The notes beneath the pieces are model-generated. The model was not told the origin of the DNA. It made no database searches and was given only the letters and a program-made list of their open reading frames with translations. DNA of 64,000 bases, taken from Dioscorea cayenensis subsp. rotundata. Its lineage: Eukaryota > Streptophyta > Magnoliopsida > Dioscoreales > Dioscoreaceae. Below are positions 61,884 to 64,000 of this stretch, in pieces; the stretch's first letter is position 1, and each line of letters begins with the position of its first letter. Both the position numbers and the translations under genes were made by a program. The DNA lies in NCBI RefSeq assembly GCF_009730915.1, contig NC_052490.1, positions 32,550,625-32,614,624 on the forward strand, in the 5' to 3' direction.

Positions 61884-63333
61884 TCAAGGATCTAACTTTA
61901 CTGGGGATTCATCAACAATTGTTCCACTACTCTCTAATGACTGAGATGTTGAAAAAGAAGTACTGTTACCACCAGAATTTCCTGCAGAAATAGTACCAGA
62001 ATTTCCTGCAGAAATAGTACCAGAATTTCCTGCATTTCCTTGTTGCTGTGTTTCTTCATTAACTGTAACAGATCCAGAATGCTTCAACAGCCCATCTAAC
62101 ATAATTTTCTTCACACCAATGTCATTATGAGACCAATTCCAAGTCTCATTTTCCACAAAAGTCACATCTCTACTGATAACTACCTTCTTTGTGCTTGGAA
62201 TATAAATTAGTAAGCCTTAGTCGCATATGCATACCCAATGAAAAATCCCTTTTAATAGCTCTATCATCCAACTTTTGTAAATTCACGCACATGTGGATAA
62301 GCAATACACCCAAAAAGTCTTCAAATGATGTACTTTTTGGTTTCATTCCAAACCAACTCCTCAAAATGGAGTCCCGATTGAACACAGACCTTTAGTAGGA
62401 GAAATGTTTGAAATGTAAAGCTGCATCGTCACGACACCTTGAGAAATCATTTTGCAATTTACCAAACTTCAACATGCATCTAGCCTTTTCTATCAACACC
62501 CTGTTTTTCCTCTCAGCCACTCCATTCTGCTGAGGAGAGTATGGTGCAGTAAATTCATGTCTAATACCCAGACTTCCACAGAAGTTCTCAAATTCTTTTG
62601 AGCAAAACTCACCTCCTCTATCTGTTCTGATTGTTTTTAATTTCTCAGCTGTCTGCCTTTCTACTAATGCCAGAAATTTTTGAAAACAACTAAACACCTC
62701 ATACTTGTTCCTCAATAAATAAACCCAACACATCCTTGTAAAATCATCCACAAAAAGTAAGAAATACCTGTTACCTCCATGAGATTCTGTTTGCATAGGC
62801 CCACAAACATCTGCATGAACCAGTTGCAATCTGAATTTGGCTCTCCAAGCATTTCCGGAAGAAAAAGGCAACCTCACCTGCTTGCCATAAACACAAGCTT
62901 CACAATGCTTAAAATTTTGCAATTTAGGTAATCCCAACACCAAATTCTTCTGATAAATTAACTGCAAATTTTGAAAACTCAAGTGTCCAAACCTCCTGTG
63001 CCATAATAAAGCCTGCTCCTCACCACTGATAGCAACATTAACAAGCAAACTCTCAGAAAATACTACAGGATATAAATTACTGCCATTCTTATGTACTGTG
63101 AATAACATATCACCAGTTTGTGCATTCTTAATACAACATTCCTTTTCTCCAAATATCACATTGTACCCACATCCAGTCAATTGCCCAATACTCAACAAAT
63201 TATGAGCCAAACTTGGAACAAATTTCACATCATGAATTAATTTTATCTCACCATTACTGGATTTGATTGCAACTGAACCTCTACCTTTGACTTCCACCTC
63301 CTTGTCATCACCTAACTTGACTGAATGTTGCAT
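61884..63333 (-). pseudogene. Copia protease remnant and integrase, frameshifted
   Basis: Positions 63333-62392 carry the pre-integrase and integrase domains: HNLLSIGQLTGCGYNV, LWHRRFGHLSFQNL (zinc-binding His pair), CEACVYGK (Cys pair), HADVCGPM (first Asp), FVDDFTRMCWVYLL, RTDRGGEF (second Asp) and YSPQQNGVAERKNR (Glu). The DDE set is visible. The frame breaks after MLKFGKLQNDF and continues in other frames at 62385-62170 (FGMKPK, LQKLDDRAIK) and 62165-61884. The last part includes an 8-residue repeat (SGTISAGN) encoded by a 24-bp tandem repeat at 61972-62036. Confidence 0.88.
61972..62036. repeat. 24-bp tandem repeat inside copia pol
   Basis: Two full perfect units (61972-61995, 61996-62019; ccagaatttcctgcagaaat + agta) and a partial third encode repeated SGTISAGN on the minus strand. 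Confidence 0.9.
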
Positions 63334-64000
63334 TGACTCATCTAACTGATGAAATAAACTTTTCTTACCATCATATGACTAGAAGCACCACTATCCAACA
63401 ACACACTTCAAACGATGATTCATATCTAACCCCTCATGCACCATGAACAAATTTCCAACATCATTAGAGCCTTGATCACTTCTAGAACTTGATCCTTTCT
63501 CAAAATTCCTATCTTGAGACCAACAATGAGATCTCATGTGCCCAAATCTTCCACAATTAAAGCACTGCACATTTTGATAGTTCCCACTGCCTGATCTCTG
63601 ACCCCAATGCTGCCTTCCACCTTGTCTTGGACCACCAAAACTCCTAGAACCAAAATTAGATTGATTCTGCCATTGTCTCTGAAAATTTCCTCTTCCTTCA
63701 CCAGAAAATCGGCCTCTATTATCACTTGAACTTCTGCCTCTTCCTCTCATAAACCTTCCTCTTGTTCTTGCAAAACCTCTACCTCTACCAGAAGACCCTG
63801 ACACACTTTCACAACCACTGCCAGAACCACCAAAAGCTGATGACTCTCCCTTCATATAAAATGCTCAGTCATCTGCAACAATGTCACTGAATCTATTGAA
63901 CCTTGCCTCATATGCTTGTAGACTCCCACTTAAATCACTCAAAGTAAGCTTCTCAACATCTCTAGCTTCCTCAATGGTTGTAATGATATTATCAAACTTA
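63334..64000 (-). pseudogene. Copia Gag C-terminus with CCHC zinc knuckle and protease start
   Basis: The frame 63855-63391 is rich in Gly, Ser and Arg and contains the zinc knuckle CFNCGRFGHMRSHC. Just downstream, near 63385, the protease signature LLDSGASSHM is encoded in a frame shifted from gag, and another shift separates it from the integrase frame. The gag N-terminus extends past the window edge. Confidence 0.85.

Larger units (their letters stand above)
59824..64000 (-). mobile_element. Ty1/copia LTR retrotransposon, 3' part, runs off the right edge
   Basis: The order read on the minus strand is gag with zinc knuckle, protease, integrase, reverse transcriptase, RNase H, then the LTR. 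This is the copia arrangement. The element is inserted in a CCD exon, directly after 59823. Coding parts are frameshifted in several places. The 5' LTR, primer site and second target duplication lie beyond 64000. Confidence 0.9.

Noticed and set aside
1..64000. tRNA or rRNA genes
   Set aside because: By eye I saw no cloverleaf with A/B boxes or rRNA core sequence; a covariance-model scan would be needed to exclude tRNAs.

Overview
The window is nuclear DNA of a flowering plant. It is very AT-rich, with many (AT)n and (AAT)n microsatellites. Genes have GT-AG introns and plant-specific families: NINJA, UGT85-type glycosyltransferases, an SGNH/GDSL esterase, a carotenoid cleavage dioxygenase. 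Several plant-type LINEs and Ty1/copia elements are present. The gene styles would fit a monocot, but I cannot fix the species.

Layout. 1-17.7 kb is a GDSL esterase locus on the minus strand. One nearly complete four-exon gene (10291-6536) carries a single in-frame TAG. Around it lie duplicated last exons and flanks in graded decay, and a paralogous flank broken by two LINE relics in opposite orientation. 18.0-22.9 kb holds an intact 14-exon LETM1-like gene (+, 689 aa). 24.2-28.2 kb holds NINJA (+, 519 aa), the adaptor between JAZ and TOPLESS in jasmonate signalling, with a locally compensated frameshift. 29.3-56.1 kb is a decaying tandem array of UGT85-like glycosyltransferases on the minus strand. 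Copy A has one frameshift, copy B three, copy C is ragged, and the fourth unit is only flank. The array is interspersed with a pol-less copia element (33049-36477), a candidate TIR element (41.3-43.5 kb), a 3-copy tandem repeat (44.26-45.23 kb), a possible organelle-derived patch (43.6 kb) and a 2.1-kb element with about 60-bp terminal inverted repeats (49535-51653). 57.2-59.8 kb is a carotenoid cleavage dioxygenase pseudogene (+) whose last visible exon is cut by a Ty1/copia retrotransposon (minus). That element starts at 59824 and runs off the right edge.

Only the LETM1-like gene and NINJA look functional. The rest shows gene-family birth and decay plus transposon nesting. Many breaks are 1-nt indels in short homopolymers. 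UGT copy C, the CCD locus and 52-54 kb show clusters of small indels that could be unpolished long-read consensus rather than biology, so pseudogene calls there need read-level confirmation. I found no convincing novel system. The most informative observations are the graded duplications, the NINJA frameshift and the copia insertion into the CCD exon.
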